In this document: positions 21,896-22,966 of the stretch, piece after piece
How positions within the stretch are numbered: the stretch's first letter is position 1
Layout of the letters: each line of letters opens with the position of its first letter
Source: a bacterium
Lineage (GTDB): Bacteria > Cyanobacteriota > Vampirovibrionia > Gastranaerophilales > Gastranaerophilaceae
Length of the DNA stretch: 22,966 bases
Direction of reading: 5' to 3'
NCBI GenBank assembly: GCA_017444705.1
Contig: JAFSWA010000016.1
Span: 1-22,966, forward strand
Made by a program: the position numbers and the translations under genes
The notes under the pieces: model-generated
Seen by the model: only the letters and a program-made list of their open reading frames with translations
Databases searched by the model: none
Told to the model about the DNA's origin: nothing

Positions 21896-22966
21896 ATGAT
21901 ATACGCATGTACAATGATAAAACCGCATATAAGAACAATAAACACAAGGTTTGACGGATATGCTGAAACGTTAGTTTTAAGAAGTAATGTTATAAAAGGT
22001 TTAAAAAGCGGCTTCACATTAGCTGAAACACTGATTACACTGTCTGTTTTGGGCATTGTTGCGGCAATAACCATTCCGGCTATGGTAAAAAGACATGTTG
22101 AATCTGCAAACAGAACAAAAATCAGAGCGGCAATGGCAGCTTATGAAAAATTAATGAATAATCTTGTTGTAACAGAAGAAATCCGTACCAATGAGGGACT
22201 TATGGAGGCTCTTTACGGTTCAAAACCTTATGATACAACTTGTAAAAATATAAACGAGCAAATGCAAATTAAAAGTTTCGGGTCAAATAACTGTATTTTT
22301 ACCACAAAAAACGGCATAACTTGGTATTTTACCCCTAATCAGGCATGGAACGGCGGCAGAGTTTATACATACGTTGCACTTAAAGATGCTGATGCGGAAT
22401 TTTTAGGTTCTTATAATATTGAACAAAAGAACGGTATAATTGCAATGACGGATGAGCCGATATTTCAATTTGTTGCATATTTTGATGACAGCGGTATTTT
22501 CCATACAAATGATAACGTTGCTTTTTCAATAGAATCAAACAAAAATCATCTTCATGATTTTATAAACGGTAAAAAATCTTTGGCATACAGCAAACCTCAC
22601 AACCAATGGTTCAGTACGGATAATAATGCTAACGGCAGCTATGTATATAAAACACTGACATCAAGCTGTTTACAACATTATGATGCACAATATTGCAATA
22701 TTAATGATCTTATTGATTATTGTGGAGAAGTGAATGTTAGGGTACCTGCATGTGGAGAGTCATACGTTATTGATGGTTGTTATCCGGGTAAGGCTCATTA
22801 TGGTACAGCAGGATGCAGTGCAATAAAAGATTACTACGGAATAAGTTATATCGATAATAATAGCTACAGCAATAATGGAAAGATATATTCTTGCACATGG
22901 CATGAAGGATACGTATGGAGAACTTGCGGAGAATATAAGTGCGATTATTATACATCTTGCAACGAC
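21896..22966 (+). CDS. Type IV prepilin-like protein with Cys-rich C-terminus (partial, runs off the window)
   Basis: The frame is open to the window end, 357 codons from the ATG at 21896. AGAGG lies 13 bases upstream; an in-frame ATG at 21872 and a later one at 21914 are alternatives. The prepilin signature is KSGFTLAETLITLSVLGIV, with cleavage expected between G and F and Glu at +5, followed by the hydrophobic helix to PAMV. The leader before the cleavage site is long (about 39-47 residues, against the usual 6-25). The mature part has two Cys in its first 218 residues but ten in its last 100 visible ones, starting near 22667, together with many Tyr, Asn and Gly. Such pseudopilins are assembled or exported by type IV pilus/type II secretion-like machines. 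The specific role is unknown, and no pilus assembly gene is in the window. Confidence 0.85.
   Translation, partial: MIYACTMIKPHIRTINTRFDGYAETLVLRSNVIKGLKSGFTLAETLITLSVLGIVAAITIPAMVKRHVESANRTKIRAAMAAYEKLMNNLVVTEEIRTNEGLMEALYGSKPYDTTCKNINEQMQIKSFGSNNCIFTTKNGITWYFTPNQAWNGGRVYTYVALKDADAEFLGSYNIEQKNGIIAMTDEPIFQFVAYFDDSGIFHTNDNVAFSIESNKNHLHDFINGKKSLAYSKPHNQWFSTDNNANGSYVYKTLTSSCLQHYDAQYCNINDLIDYCGEVNVRVPACGESYVIDGCYPGKAHYGTAGCSAIKDYYGISYIDNNSYSNNGKIYSCTWHEGYVWRTCGEYKCDYYTSCND

Noticed and set aside
22767..22955. 62-codon minus-strand frame near the right edge
   Set aside because: It is antisense to the prepilin-like gene, which has a clear signature and stays open through the whole region.
1..22966. 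CRISPR arrays, tRNA/rRNA genes, insertion sequences or integrase sites
   Set aside because: I looked for regularly spaced repeats, cloverleaf-like segments and transposase motifs and saw none.

Overview
This is an AT-rich bacterial window with very tight gene packing. The last gene is a type IV prepilin-like protein whose N-terminus (GFTLAETLITLSVLGIV) resembles the large prepilin-like families of gut Melainabacteria/Vampirovibrionia (Gastranaerophilales). Together with the low GC, this makes a non-photosynthetic cyanobacterial relative my best guess for the host. That is inference; no rRNA or other phylogenetic marker gene is present.

Layout. (1) At 1-220 lies the 3' end of a plus-strand gene, probably plant/proteobacterial-type glutamate-cysteine ligase. 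(2) A minus-strand block runs from 6853 down to 189. It starts with alaS and bioD and continues into a five-gene membrane/lipid-looking operon: a Tes/MJ0619-like radical SAM protein, two small membrane proteins (89 and 36 aa), a divergent Lgt-like protein and an ICMT/PEMT-like methyltransferase. (3) mnmA (6923-7975, plus strand) diverges from alaS across a 69-base gap with two interlocked extended -10 promoters flanked by an inverted repeat. (4) A long minus-strand operon runs from 16952 to 7985: DUF2170 (YjfI-like), PspA/IM30, DUF4178 (reading frame interrupted), DUF350, a membrane-anchored beta-domain protein, a small Gly/Tyr/His-rich membrane protein, a membrane-fused spermidine synthase, S-adenosylmethionine decarboxylase, a cytidylyltransferase-PEP mutase fusion and a phosphonopyruvate decarboxylase-iron alcohol dehydrogenase fusion. 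(5) Diverging from it on the plus strand are a STAS anti-sigma-antagonist-like protein, a Cache-HAMP-PP2C-HATPase switch protein, and a small secreted Asn/Gln/Pro-rich protein. A two-way terminator follows. (6) A TagF-like glycerophosphotransferase-family gene (minus strand) diverges from a 40-codon truncated prepilin-like leader ORF and a Cys-rich prepilin-like gene that runs off the window.

How they fit together. The most striking unit is the ten-gene operon. It joins a PspA-DUF350-DUF4178-polyamine envelope module to a two-protein, four-domain phosphonate pathway. The predicted chemistry is PEP to phosphonopyruvate to phosphonoacetaldehyde to 2-hydroxyethylphosphonate, with a TagD/ECT-like cytidylyltransferase that could make the CMP derivative. 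A phosphate-switch signalling pair sits head to head with this operon. A plausible reading is an envelope-stress or envelope-modification island. A second, separate candidate system is the radical SAM/Lgt-like/methyltransferase operon, which looks like unusual membrane-lipid chemistry.
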